Assembly (NCBI GenBank): GCA_040218145.1 | Contig: JAVJQK010000109.1 | Coordinates: 177,926-241,925, forward strand | DNA from: Sandaracinaceae bacterium | GTDB lineage: Bacteria; Myxococcota_A; Polyangia; Polyangiales; Sandaracinaceae | Reading direction: 5' to 3' | Length of the DNA stretch: 64,000 bases | Shown: positions 1 through 8,668 of the stretch, piece by piece | Numbering within the stretch: the stretch's first letter is position 1 | Layout: every line of letters begins with the position of its first letter | Position numbers and translations under genes: made by a program | The notes under the pieces: generated by a model | Told to the model about the DNA's origin: nothing | Databases searched by the model: none | What the model saw: the letters and a program-made list of their open reading frames with translations, nothing else

Positions 1-2207
1 GTCAGGAGTGGGTCGATGGCGTCCTCACCGCCCAGCGGGCGGTCCATCAGCTCGGCGCTGAGCATGTCGCTACCAAAACGAAAGCACAGCTCGCCCGAGG
101 ACAGACAGTCGCGGACCAGATAGGGCACCGGGAACGCGGAGAAGCACTCTGGACAGCTCCCCGGTCCGAACATGGCGGCACCAACCAGGTCTCCGACATC
201 GAGTCCTCGCGCATCCTCGAACCCGTAGGTCTCCTGGAACCGCCCCGAGATGAAGTGACTGGTCAGGCGCCGATCGAGTGGGTCGCAGGTCGCGAGGTTG
301 CACCCGAAAGCGGCGGGTGGCGCCATCGGATCGGGCGGCAGCGCGTAGGCATGCCCATGACCCCACACGACGGCGTTGACACGGCGGTGGAGAAGCGGGC
401 CGCTGCCTACCTCGTCGAGGACTCCAAGCCCCCAGGCGTCCTCGGCGAACTGCCAGTGGAGCTCGACCAAGTCGTCCCGGGGCCGTCCCGTCGCGGCGGA
501 CCCTTCGGTGGGCCGGTAAGCCAGGACCCACTCCGTGTCGACCTCAGCCCCCCGGGTCTGGCCCGCGACCGCTTGACCGGTCCAGCTCGGTCCATACGAC
601 AGCAAGCGCCACGGGGAGTTCACGTCGAGAAAGTCAGACTCGACATCAACCGGGCATCGCAACTCGCAGGCCGTCCTGGCCGCGATGCTGTCGTCTACCG
701 CATCCTCGCAGTGGCACCACCTGAAGCCCGTCTGGACCGTGCCCTCCACCGTCGCGCCCACGACCGCGCCGAGCCCGGACAGCCCCCCGTTGGCACGGCC
801 GAAGCCCGCCGGCCCAGCGGGGAGAGAGATCCCGTGGACGTCGATCGCTGGGCACGGATCGGCATCGCAAGCGTCCCCTTCGATGGGGGCTGAATGCGCG
901 AGCTCGGCGTCCAGGTTGCAGTTCGCTTGGGTATTCGGAATCGCGCAGTTGTCGCACCCATCGGGCGCTCCATCCATGTCGGCGTCAGCGCTCCAATCGA
1001 CAGCCGCATCATCGAAGCCCTGGCAGCGGTCACAGGCGTCCGGCACGCCGTCGCCATCGAGATCGTCCGCCGTGTGGCTGCTCTCCGGAAGAAAGGGGCA
1101 CGCGTCGAACGGTGAGGGCACGCCATCATGGTCCGGGTCGTCGTGATCGCACGCAACCATCTCCCCCGTGTCGTAGGCGTCGCACTCGTCGCCGACCCAA
1201 TCCTGGTCCACGTCGCAGTGCTGACCATCACAGTCCTGTGGAGACCCAGGAGTCAGGAAGACTGTGGGACAGAGGTCGCGAACGTCCGGCAACCCATCAC
1301 CGTCCGCATCCGGAAAGACCTGGGGATAGCGAGCCGGGACGCAGGACGCGGCGCCGCTCCCGAGGACGCAGTCGCCTTCCGGGTCCAACACCTGCCAGAT
1401 CCAATCGATGTTCCGCACCAGCTCGCCGTCGAATCCGTTCCCGACGTCGAACTGCCAGATCATCGGCTGGGTCCGGCAGCCTAGTCCCCCACCGTCGCGG
1501 AACTCGGAGAGAGCCGCGACGATGGGCCCCTCCGGGTCCGCGAACGCGTCGATGGGTCCGCCCGAATCTCCGTAGTGCAATACGTCCGTCTCGAAACACA
1601 GATGAGAGGACACCCCCTCCGGAATGAGCGCGGGCACCGGAGCGAGCTTCTGCCGCACGACGCCGCTCGCATATCCCCTTGCCCGAACGCTGAACCCGGT
1701 GCCAGGGACCATGCAGGCGCGAGGGGGCGCCACGCTTCGCGCGACGACTCCCGCGGGCGCATCATCGTTCAGCTCGACGATGGCCATGTCGTGGTGGATC
1801 CAGAAGGAGCTCTGGGGAAGCTCCTCGAGCTCACCGCAGGACGTCGTCACGCCTTCGCCCTTTACGGCGCCCGGGTGAACGAAGCAATCGACGGTGGTTC
1901 GATTCTCACCCCCATCGAAGCGAATCAGGATCGGGTTGTCCGTCGTGAAGCAATGCGCTGCCGTGAGCACGAGTCTCGGAGCGATGAGCGTGCCCGTGCA
2001 CGCCGACGCGCCCGTATCGATACGAACGGTCGCGCTGGAGATCAGCCCGGGTGGGTCGACGGTGGGTGTCGCGCCGCTCGACAGCGTTCGAAGGCTCTCC
2101 CGCGCTAGATCAGCGTCGGGGGGGGGGGAGCCGCAGGCAGGACAGAGTAGAGCCAATAGGGCAGCTGCCCGACCTGCCGCTCTCACACTATGAAAACCGA
2201 GCTTCAC
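1..2207 (-). CDS. Trypsin-like (S1) serine protease lipoprotein with TSP3-type repeats, 3' end off the window
   Basis: The gene is read leftwards and stays open to base 1, so the C-terminus is missing (735 codons seen). The GTG at 2207 is chosen because GGAGGT lies 5 bases upstream and it gives a short basic N-terminus followed by a hydrophobic segment ending LLCPAC-G, a loose lipobox. The chymotrypsin-fold triad is visible: TAAHC (His85), HHDMAIVEL (Asp140) and GDSGGP (Ser215). About five Asp-rich calcium-binding repeats of the DxDxDGxPDxCD type follow (roughly nt 850-1310), then a large unrecognised domain. Known members of this architecture are surface-exposed or secreted; a role in degrading prey or matrix protein is inferred. 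An 11-C run lies just after the lipobox (see the separate entry). Confidence 0.88.
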   Translation of the reverse strand, partial: MKLGFHSVRAAGRAAALLALLCPACGSPPPDADLARESLRTLSSGATPTVDPPGLISSATVRIDTGASACTGTLIAPRLVLTAAHCFTTDNPILIRFDGGENRTTVDCFVHPGAVKGEGVTTSCGELEELPQSSFWIHHDMAIVELNDDAPAGVVARSVAPPRACMVPGTGFSVRARGYASGVVRQKLAPVPALIPEGVSSHLCFETDVLHYGDSGGPIDAFADPEGPIVAALSEFRDGGGLGCRTQPMIWQFDVGNGFDGELVRNIDWIWQVLDPEGDCVLGSGAASCVPARYPQVFPDADGDGLPDVRDLCPTVFLTPGSPQDCDGQHCDVDQDWVGDECDAYDTGEMVACDHDDPDHDGVPSPFDACPFLPESSHTADDLDGDGVPDACDRCQGFDDAAVDWSADADMDGAPDGCDNCAIPNTQANCNLDAELAHSAPIEGDACDADPCPAIDVHGISLPAGPAGFGRANGGLSGLGAVVGATVEGTVQTGFRWCHCEDAVDDSIAARTACELRCPVDVESDFLDVNSPWRLLSYGPSWTGQAVAGQTRGAEVDTEWVLAYRPTEGSAATGRPRDDLVELHWQFAEDAWGLGVLDEVGSGPLLHRRVNAVVWGHGHAYALPPDPMAPPAAFGCNLATCDPLDRRLTSHFISGRFQETYGFEDARGLDVGDLVGAAMFGPGSCPECFSAFPVPYLVRDCLSSGELCFRFGSDMLSAELMDRPLGGEDAIDPLL
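2118..2128. repeat. Homopolymer of 11 G (C on the coding strand) inside the protease gene
   Basis: The run codes for the Ser-Pro-Pro-Pro segment right after the signal sequence. With 11 bases the downstream protease frame is intact. Loss or gain of one base would end the protein early. Such tracts are classic slipped-strand mispairing sites, but a sequencing length error is also possible. Confidence 0.8.
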
Positions 2208-2286
2208 CCGCCACCTCCACGATTGCCATGGAGGTTGGCACATGGGACACGCCGCCGTCAATCAGGCGTTCGCAGCGCGACTGCCG

Positions 2287-3186
2287 CTACGCGTTTGGGC
2301 CGAAGCTCGTGATGATGTAGCCGCCGCTGCGCTCGTCCTTGCTCAGCTCGAGCAGGCCCTTCTTCTCCGCGTCCTCGAGCATCTCGCTGAAGGTGCGGTA
2401 GCCGTGGAAGCGCTCGGAGAAGTTGGGGCGCTTGCGCTTGAGGGTCTGCTTGATCATCGAGCCCCAGAGGTGGCTGTCGCGGTCCTGGAAGAGCGCCTCG
2501 ACGACGTCGAGGATGTGGTCGAGCCCCTCCTGCTGGCGCTCGGCCTCCTCCTCCTTGGACAACTCCTTGCCGCCGCTGCTCGGCTCGGCGCGGGTCGTGG
2601 GCACGTCCGCGCCCGACTTGGGGTCGTCCTTCTTGGGCGCCGCCTTCGGCTGGTCGTTGGCCTTCTTGCGCGGCTTCTTGGCGTGCCCGCGCTTGGCGCC
2701 GCGCTTCGCGCGCACCAGGTCGTCGTAGTAGATGAACTCGTCGCAGTTCTCGATCAGGAGATCGCTGCTCGAGTTCTTCACGCCGAGGCCGATGACGATC
2801 TTGTCGTTCTCGCGGAGCTTGCTGACCACGGGCGAGAAGTCGGAGTCACCGCTGATGATGACGAAGACGTCGATGTGCCGCTTCGTGTAGCAGAGGTCGA
2901 GCGCGTCCACGACGAGGCGGATGTCGGCGCTGTTCTTGCCCGAGTAGCTCACGTGCGGGATCTCGATCATCTCGAAGCCCGCCTCGTGCATGGCCCGCTT
3001 GCTGCTCTTGTAGCGGTCCCAGTCCGAGTAGGCCTTCTTGACGACGATCTTGCCCTTGTCGAGCAGGCGCTCGAGCACGAGCTCGATGTCGAAGTCCTTG
3101 TAGTTGGCGTCCCGCACGCCGATGGCCACGTTCTCGAAGTCGGCGAAGATGGCCAAGTTCGGCGCGGAGTCGTAGTTGTCGCTCAA
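2287..3186 (-). CDS. NYN-domain (LabA/DUF88-like) RNase with C-terminal OST-HTH/LOTUS domain
   Basis: A 299-residue cytoplasmic protein. The N-terminal NYN (PIN-like) nuclease domain shows the acidic cluster of the family: FADFENV (Asp16, Asn19), KNSADIRLVVDA (Asp88, Asp94) and ISGDSDFSPVV (Asp114, Asp116). A Lys/Pro-rich linker (about 160-215) leads to a compact OST-HTH/LOTUS-like domain at about 220-299, a fold known to bind RNA. The family is thought to cleave RNA with Mg2+, but no target can be read from the sequence. The start ATG is the first in the frame and gives the standard NYN N-terminus. The gene appears monocistronic. Confidence 0.9.
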   Translation of the reverse strand: MSDNYDSAPNLAIFADFENVAIGVRDANYKDFDIELVLERLLDKGKIVVKKAYSDWDRYKSSKRAMHEAGFEMIEIPHVSYSGKNSADIRLVVDALDLCYTKRHIDVFVIISGDSDFSPVVSKLRENDKIVIGLGVKNSSSDLLIENCDEFIYYDDLVRAKRGAKRGHAKKPRKKANDQPKAAPKKDDPKSGADVPTTRAEPSSGGKELSKEEEAERQQEGLDHILDVVEALFQDRDSHLWGSMIKQTLKRKRPNFSERFHGYRTFSEMLEDAEKKGLLELSKDERSGGYIITSFGPNA

Positions 3187-3271
3187 AGCGCGTTCTCCAT
3201 ATCTGAGTTCGAATGCAAGTAGGTCGCCACCGCGCGCTCGTCAATTCGCGGACGCGTCGGTGGCTGGCGCG

Positions 3272-3997
3272 TCAGGCGCCGAGGAGCTGGACGATCTCGG
3301 CCGGAGTGACCTCGTCGCCACAGGGGAGCCAGGACTGGGTGTGAGGCATCGCCTCCTGAAGCCGCTGCCGCTCGGCGAGGGGCATGCGCCAGAGCACCAC
3401 CCGCACGCCCCCGCCGTTCTCGGTGAGGACGGCCAGGGTGCGGTCGAGGGGGATCGAGGGCTCCTGGGCGTCGAGCACCACGGCGCTCGAGGGCGGCTCG
3501 CCTCGGCCGAGGGCCCCCTTCAGCACCGCCATCGAGGTCACGCCGATCACCTCGGTGCCCGCGGGGGCCGCCGCCATGGCCATCTCGATCATGGAGCGGT
3601 CCCGGGTGACGATGATCCAGAGCGCGTCCTCCGCCGTCGGGTCGGTGCCTCCGCGGCGGAGCCCCCAGGCGGGCGTGGCGCGGGTGTGGATCGCGCCGCT
3701 GATCAGGTCCTCGTACTCTCGCTGCGCCGCCGCGTCGTCGGCCGGAGGCCGGGCCGTGATGGGCTGGGTCTGGGGAGGAGGCAGCTCCGCGAGGAGCGCG
3801 TCGACGATCTCGCCCGCGGTGTTCGGGTGCACGCGGCCGACGAGGGCGTGCCCCAGCGGGCCGCGCACGAAGGCGTGCAGGGCCTGGAGCTGCTCGGGCA
3901 GCGCGGACAAGCCGGCCCCATCGAGGGCCTCCTGCAACGCCTCCGACGTGCCCGCCTCTTCGAGCACTCTCCGCAACCGCTGCTCTGGATCGCTCAT
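3272..3997 (-). CDS. Hypothetical protein with receiver-like C-terminal domain
   Basis: A 241-residue soluble protein with no signal peptide. The start at 3997 (MSDPEQ) is preferred because longer versions would overlap the divergent methyltransferase gene. The N-terminal half is helical and Pro/Ala-rich. The C-terminal part (about 120-241) alternates hydrophobic strands and helices like a CheY fold (ALWIIVTRD, EVIGVTS, SSAVVLDAQEP, VRVVLW), with an Asp where the phospho-acceptor would be, but the usual acidic pair and Lys are not clear. It may be a degenerate receiver. I do not recognise a characterised family. Confidence 0.65.
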   Translation of the reverse strand: MSDPEQRLRRVLEEAGTSEALQEALDGAGLSALPEQLQALHAFVRGPLGHALVGRVHPNTAGEIVDALLAELPPPQTQPITARPPADDAAAQREYEDLISGAIHTRATPAWGLRRGGTDPTAEDALWIIVTRDRSMIEMAMAAAPAGTEVIGVTSMAVLKGALGRGEPPSSAVVLDAQEPSIPLDRTLAVLTENGGGVRVVLWRMPLAERQRLQEAMPHTQSWLPCGDEVTPAEIVQLLGA

Positions 3998-4055
3998 CGC
4001 CGGCCGGAGCATAAGTCGAAGGCCCCGCGCTCTCCAAGATGGCAGACTCCGCGCG

Positions 4056-5183
4056 ATGAGCGCCCCGTACGATCTCTTCGCCGCCTGCGCCGCCGGGCTC
4101 GAGCCCCTCCTCGAGCGGGAGCTGGCCTCACTCGGCGCGCTCGACCCCAAGGCGGTGCCGGGCGGGGTCATCTTCGGCGGCCACCGAAAGGCGCTCTTCC
4201 GGGTGAACCTGGAGAGCGGCCTCGCGAGCCACGTCCGCGTGCGCGTGGGCCGCTTCCTGGCGCGATCGTTCGAGGAGCTGGAGCGCGAGACGGCGCAGAT
4301 CCCCTGGGAGCAGTACCTGATCCCGGGGGTGCCGCGGCGCTTCCGGGTCACGGCGAGGAAGAGCCGCCTGCACCACACCGACGCGATCGCCGAGCGGCTC
4401 GCGCGGGTGGTCGCGATCCGGCTCGGAGATCATCTGGCCGAGCCCGACCCGAGCGGCGTGCGCGTCCAGCTGCGGCTCGAGCGCGATCGGGCGGGCTGCG
4501 CGGTCGACAGCACGGGCGAGCCGCTGCACCGGCGCGGGTGGCGCACCCACGTGGGGCCCGCGCCGCTCCGGGAAGATCTCGCGCGGGCGCTCCTGATCGC
4601 GAGCGGCTGGCAGCCCGGCCAGGCGCTCTGGGACCCGCTCTGCGGCAGCGGCACGATCGCCATCGAGGCGGCGACCATGGATCGCGGCATGGCCCCGGGA
4701 CGCCTGCGGCGCTTCGACTTCGAGCGCACCCCGCTCTTCCACGCCCCCACCTGGGAGAAGCTCCGTGAGGCCGCCGCCGCGCGGGTGTCCGCGGGCGCGA
4801 GCCCGATCGTCGCGAGCGACCGGGACGACAAGGCGCTGGAGGCGGCGCGCGCCAACGCGGCGCGGGCCGGGGTGGAGCTCGCCTTCACCCGCTCGAGTCT
4901 CACCCAGGCCGAGCCCCCCGTCGCGGACGCGGGCGCGCTGGTCACCAACCCGCCCTACGGGCATCGACTCGGTGAGGGCGAAGACCTGCGGCCCCTCTAC
5001 GACGCGCTCGGCCGCCGCGCGCAGGAGCTGCCGCCCACGTGGACGGCGGCGCTCTACTGCACCGAGCAGAACCTCGGCCACCGCGTCGCGCGTGGCCTGC
5101 GCACCGCGTTCGTGGCCGACGCGGGCGGCCTCAAGATCCGCGCCCTCACCAGCCATCGCCCGGCCGAGGCGGGCGAGGCCTGA
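4056..5183 (+). CDS. THUMP-domain class I SAM-dependent RNA methyltransferase (RlmL/RlmK/Trm14-like)
   Basis: A 375-residue enzyme that should methylate guanosine N2 in rRNA or tRNA using S-adenosylmethionine. The N-terminal 160 residues match the ferredoxin-like plus THUMP region (FAACAAGLEPLLERELASLG). The C-terminal Rossmann domain has the SAM-binding LWDPLCGSGTIAIEAA and the amino-methyltransferase motif IV VTNPPYG. It corresponds to the N-terminal (m2G2445) half of E. coli RlmL without the fused RlmK half. The ATG at 4056 starts right at the conserved N-terminus and leaves 58 bases to the divergent gene. The exact target nucleotide is not assigned. Confidence 0.9.
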   Translation: MSAPYDLFAACAAGLEPLLERELASLGALDPKAVPGGVIFGGHRKALFRVNLESGLASHVRVRVGRFLARSFEELERETAQIPWEQYLIPGVPRRFRVTARKSRLHHTDAIAERLARVVAIRLGDHLAEPDPSGVRVQLRLERDRAGCAVDSTGEPLHRRGWRTHVGPAPLREDLARALLIASGWQPGQALWDPLCGSGTIAIEAATMDRGMAPGRLRRFDFERTPLFHAPTWEKLREAAAARVSAGASPIVASDRDDKALEAARANAARAGVELAFTRSSLTQAEPPVADAGALVTNPPYGHRLGEGEDLRPLYDALGRRAQELPPTWTAALYCTEQNLGHRVARGLRTAFVADAGGLKIRALTSHRPAEAGEA

Positions 5184-5186
5184 GAA

Positions 5187-6809
5187 TCAGAAGCCCTGCT
5201 GCGAGCCGACGACGAGGCGCACGCTGGTGATCTGCGCGCCCATGTCGAAGGGCTCCGACCCGAAGGCGAGCAGCAGGTTGAAGGACTGATCGCGGTCGCC
5301 GATGGAGCGGAGGCCGAAGCCGAAGCTCATGCGGAGGCGCTCCATGTCGAAGTTCGACAGGTGCTCCTCGAAGACGTTGCCCACCGAGAAGTGGAGCGAG
5401 CCGTCGAGCCAGACCCAGATGGGGTAGCGGTACTCGAGCACGGCCACCGCGGCGCTGCGGTCGACGAGCTGGTTCTGGAGGAAGCCGCTCATGACCATCG
5501 GGTCGCCACCGAGGTTGACCTGCTCGAGGAAGGGCACGGGGGCGCTGCCGAGCGGGTCGGCGAAGCGCACGATGCCGTAGAGGCCGAAGATCCGGTTCGC
5601 GCCCACGTCGAGGAATCCGCCGACCGCGCCGCCGTACTGGATCCAGCGACGGTCGACCGGGTTCTCGAGGTCGAAGCCGAGGCCCGTGTAGCCCTCGACG
5701 CGCACGCCATGGCCGGGCGCGGGGCGCGGCTCGCGGGTGTCGATGACGACGTCGAGGCGCTGCCGGTACGCGGTGTAGCCCTCGAAGCCGGGCGGCGTGT
5801 CGTACCAGCCCTGCACGCTCGTGGCCTCGCCGAGCGACGGATCGTTGCCCGCGTAGTTGTAGCCGTCGTTCGAGAACTGGTTCCAGATCACACCCGCGCG
5901 GAAGCGCACCTCGCTCTCGCGCCAGGGCATGAAGCGGAAGTCCAGGCGGCCCTCCACGTAGTCGCGACGGTAGCGCGAGCGCTGGGCCTGCTGCGTGTCG
6001 TAGCCGATCCCCTGATAGATGAAGTCGGGGCGGTGCAGCGCGTCGACGGTCAGGCCGATCTCGGTCTCTTCGCTGGTGCGGATGCGGTCGCTGATCGTGC
6101 CGCGCAGCCAGTCGATGCCGCCGAAGGCCGCGGACACGCGAAAGAAGTTGCCCTCGGCCACGCCGGGCGCGTTGTGCCAGAAGAAGAGGCCGACGCTCGG
6201 CTGGAAGCCGAAGTCGAAGAACGCGGTGGGCACGAGGCCCGCGCGGCGCTCCTCGAACGTGAAGAAGTCGATGAGGAGCGCGGTCCAGTTCTCTCGCTCG
6301 GCCGTGGTGAGCAGCCAGCCGAGGGGCTGACGGATCAGGTACTCGAAGATGAGGTGGACCGGGAAGAAGAGGATCCGCGGGAACCAGAGCATGACCTCGC
6401 CCGCGGAGGCCCCGGGCTCGTCGCGGCCGTCGTAGTCGGGCAGCTCGCGCCGCGCGATGGTGGGCTGCTCGGGCTCCGGCTCCGCGTCGGCCTCGTCCGC
6501 GTCGCCGTCGGGCTCGTCCGCCTCCTCGGCTGTGACCTCGGCTGTGCCCTCCTCTTCGGTCTCCGCCTCGGCCTCGGTCTCGACGCGGACGGGGACCTCG
6601 TCATCCGCGGCGTCGGGGTCGTCACTCGCGGACGCCTCGGGCGGGGGCTCGTCCTCCGCAGCAGAGTCCTCCGCAGCAGAATCCTCCGCAGCAGAGTCCT
6701 CCGCAGCGACCGGTAGGTCGGGGTCTGCCTCGGTGTCGTCTTGCGCCGCGGCGCTCCCCGCCGCGAGACCGCACGCCGCGAAGCACAGCACGAAGAATGT
6801 GAGCCTCAT
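5187..6809 (-). CDS. Outer-membrane beta-barrel protein, Omp85/BamA-type surface antigen domain
   Basis: 540 residues. A signal peptide (cleavage near AAAQD) is followed by a highly acidic low-complexity stretch of about 90 residues containing four AEDSA-type repeats. A hydrophobic stretch (FPRILFFPVHLIFEYLI) comes next, then a C-terminal domain (about 190-540) of alternating strands typical of the bacterial surface antigen (PF01103) barrel, including the VIDTREPRPAPGHGVRVEG region. No POTRA domains are evident. Its ATG overlaps the stop of the upstream lipoprotein gene (ATGA), so the two are almost certainly co-translated. The barrel assignment is good; the cargo or partner is unknown. Confidence 0.85.
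   Translation of the reverse strand: MRLTFFVLCFAACGLAAGSAAAQDDTEADPDLPVAAEDSAAEDSAAEDSAAEDEPPPEASASDDPDAADDEVPVRVETEAEAETEEEGTAEVTAEEADEPDGDADEADAEPEPEQPTIARRELPDYDGRDEPGASAGEVMLWFPRILFFPVHLIFEYLIRQPLGWLLTTAERENWTALLIDFFTFEERRAGLVPTAFFDFGFQPSVGLFFWHNAPGVAEGNFFRVSAAFGGIDWLRGTISDRIRTSEETEIGLTVDALHRPDFIYQGIGYDTQQAQRSRYRRDYVEGRLDFRFMPWRESEVRFRAGVIWNQFSNDGYNYAGNDPSLGEATSVQGWYDTPPGFEGYTAYRQRLDVVIDTREPRPAPGHGVRVEGYTGLGFDLENPVDRRWIQYGGAVGGFLDVGANRIFGLYGIVRFADPLGSAPVPFLEQVNLGGDPMVMSGFLQNQLVDRSAAVAVLEYRYPIWVWLDGSLHFSVGNVFEEHLSNFDMERLRMSFGFGLRSIGDRDQSFNLLLAFGSEPFDMGAQITSVRLVVGSQQGF
6652..6712. repeat. Four 15-bp tandem repeats in the OMP gene
   Basis: Units of the form tcctccgcagcagag repeat four times with single-base changes, coding for the AEDSA repeats in the acidic linker. 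In-frame 15-bp units can expand or contract without shifting the frame. Confidence 0.85.
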
Positions 6810-8521
6810 CGCTGGGGCGCCTCCGCGGTGGCGGGCCGCTCGAGGCCCACGAGCTGGAGCTCACCCGGACCCTTGGCGTACAGGTGCGCCCTCGCGGGCA
6901 GCGTGGTCTCTCTCCCGGGCGTCTGCGCGATCACGTCCACCACCAGGTAGGTCGGGTCGGCCGCGCTGGCCGCGAGCTCTGGCAACGCGACGCACACGTA
7001 GTGCTCTCGAGACCGGGTGACGCCGGGCGCCTCCGCCGGCTCGAGCGCGGCCCCCACCCACGCGCGCGCCGAGTAACGACGCGTCTCACGCTCGCGGATT
7101 CCGCTCCATGTGGCCAGGTCTTGCATGCAGAGCTCGCTGCCGCCCTCCTCTCGAGGTCGTACATAGGGCCACGTCAATGGTGACAAGCGCGTGAGGTACC
7201 GCTCGAGGATCCGGTCGCGCCGTCCGGCGAGGATGCGCGCGAGCTCCTGCTCCACCACGGGATCGGCGAAGCGCCCCTGCCGGGCGAGGGCCCGGAGGTG
7301 CGGGTCCTGGAAGCGCGCGATGATGCGCGCCATCCACGCCGCGTCGTGCTCGGTGTGTCGGTCGAACGACGGATTGGGATAGCCCGGCCGCCACGCGTCG
7401 GGCTCGAAGCGGAAGACGTCGTAGTAGCCGAGCGTGCGGCCCGCCGGCCCCTCCTGCGCCTCGAACCAGGGCCGGGAGAACATGTCGAGCGTGAGCCAGT
7501 CGGTGACGATGTGCTCGAAGTCGAGGTAGCCGGAGTGGCCGAAGCGGCGGACCAGATACTCCCACTCGTGCACGATGCCGAAGCAGTCGCCGAAGTCGAT
7601 CATGTAGTGCCGCACGTAGCCGTCGGGCTGATCGTCCTCGGTCATCCACGCGGCCAGCGTGTTCTCCTGGCGCGAGTCGATGTGGTCGGTCCAGGCGGCG
7701 AGCACGAACATGCCGCGGGTCTCGCGGCGGTGCTCGTGCGGCACGACGTCGTTGGGGTCGTCGGGGCGGGTCCCCTGATAGCGCCACGGGCTGATCGGCC
7801 GGCCGTCGATGAAGCGGCTGACGCTCGCGCGGTAGCGCCCGTCCGGGAGCTGGAGCGCCGCCTCCATCACGCTGTCGATGTGGTGCTGCTGGAGCGGCTC
7901 CTCGACGCCGTTGGTGCGCTCGATGGTCGCCTCGGGGTCGACGACCAGGATGTCGCGGTCGAAGTGGACCACCCGGTTGCACGGCGTCCAGTAGCCGGCC
8001 GCGTGATAGATGGCGGCGCCGATGGTGTCGGCCGCGCCGGGTCGCCAGGGCTGGATGGTCCCCTCGGTCTTGAGGAGATAGCGCGCGCCGTTGGCGTCGC
8101 GGATCTGGAAGCCCGGGTTGGCGCCGTCGGGCTTGCCGCCGACGATGGTCCACGGCCCAGGGATGGCGAAGCTCTCGCCGCACGCTCCCTGCGCGACCGC
8201 CTCGGGGCTCATGAGCCGACGGCTCAGGCGGTTCTGATACCAGCTCGAGTCGGGGACCTCGTCGAGCGCGTTGACGTTGATGGCCTCGCGGGGCGGCTCG
8301 AAGAGCCAGAACTCGCTGACGGGCCGAAAGAAGGCGTTGTCGGCGCCGTCCCACATGTACGGGGAGTAGAAGCTCTCCGGCATGGGCCGGAAGCGGCGCT
8401 GATCGGAGTCCTCCCACATGACGTCGGCGAGCGGATATCTGCGCAGGCCCGTCGTGGCGCAGCTCGTCAGCAGCGCGGTGAACAGGAGCGCGAGCGGGAC
8501 TGCGCGGGTGGTTCGGGTCAC
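6806..8521 (-). CDS. Lipoprotein with kinase-like motifs, coupled to an Omp85-type barrel
   Basis: 571 residues from a GTG that gives a lipoprotein signal (LLTSC, lipid Cys21). The body shows motifs in the order of atypical protein/lipid kinases (HipA, FAM20/CotH, PI3/4K). They are RYLLK with Lys151 as a possible ATP-contacting lysine, DHIDSRQENTL (Asp282, Asn287) like a catalytic loop, and MIDFGD (Asp309, Asp312) like the metal-binding DFG. These motifs are seen directly; activity is inference, and the enzyme would work outside the cytoplasm. The C-terminal 150 residues are not recognised. The stop overlaps the next gene's ATG by four bases, forming a two-gene operon. Alternatively it is a structural lipoprotein with chance similarity. 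Confidence 0.8.
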   Translation of the reverse strand: MTRTTRAVPLALLFTALLTSCATTGLRRYPLADVMWEDSDQRRFRPMPESFYSPYMWDGADNAFFRPVSEFWLFEPPREAINVNALDEVPDSSWYQNRLSRRLMSPEAVAQGACGESFAIPGPWTIVGGKPDGANPGFQIRDANGARYLLKTEGTIQPWRPGAADTIGAAIYHAAGYWTPCNRVVHFDRDILVVDPEATIERTNGVEEPLQQHHIDSVMEAALQLPDGRYRASVSRFIDGRPISPWRYQGTRPDDPNDVVPHEHRRETRGMFVLAAWTDHIDSRQENTLAAWMTEDDQPDGYVRHYMIDFGDCFGIVHEWEYLVRRFGHSGYLDFEHIVTDWLTLDMFSRPWFEAQEGPAGRTLGYYDVFRFEPDAWRPGYPNPSFDRHTEHDAAWMARIIARFQDPHLRALARQGRFADPVVEQELARILAGRRDRILERYLTRLSPLTWPYVRPREEGGSELCMQDLATWSGIRERETRRYSARAWVGAALEPAEAPGVTRSREHYVCVALPELAASAADPTYLVVDVIAQTPGRETTLPARAHLYAKGPGELQLVGLERPATAEAPQR

Positions 8522-8668
8522 GTGATGGGTCCAGGTAGCCCCAAACGCGCCGGAGGGCACGCGGAGCGGGGCCGATGGTGAAACATCCGCGGGACTGCGG
8601 TAAAGAGTCGCCTTCCGCGCGGGCGCTCCGCGCGAGACGAACCGATTCCGGCTGAACGAGGTGATGGG

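Noticed and set aside
70..2320. Several medium open frames on both strands at the left end
   Set aside because: They overlap the trypsin-like gene, whose triad and TSP3 repeats run in one uninterrupted minus-strand frame to the window edge.
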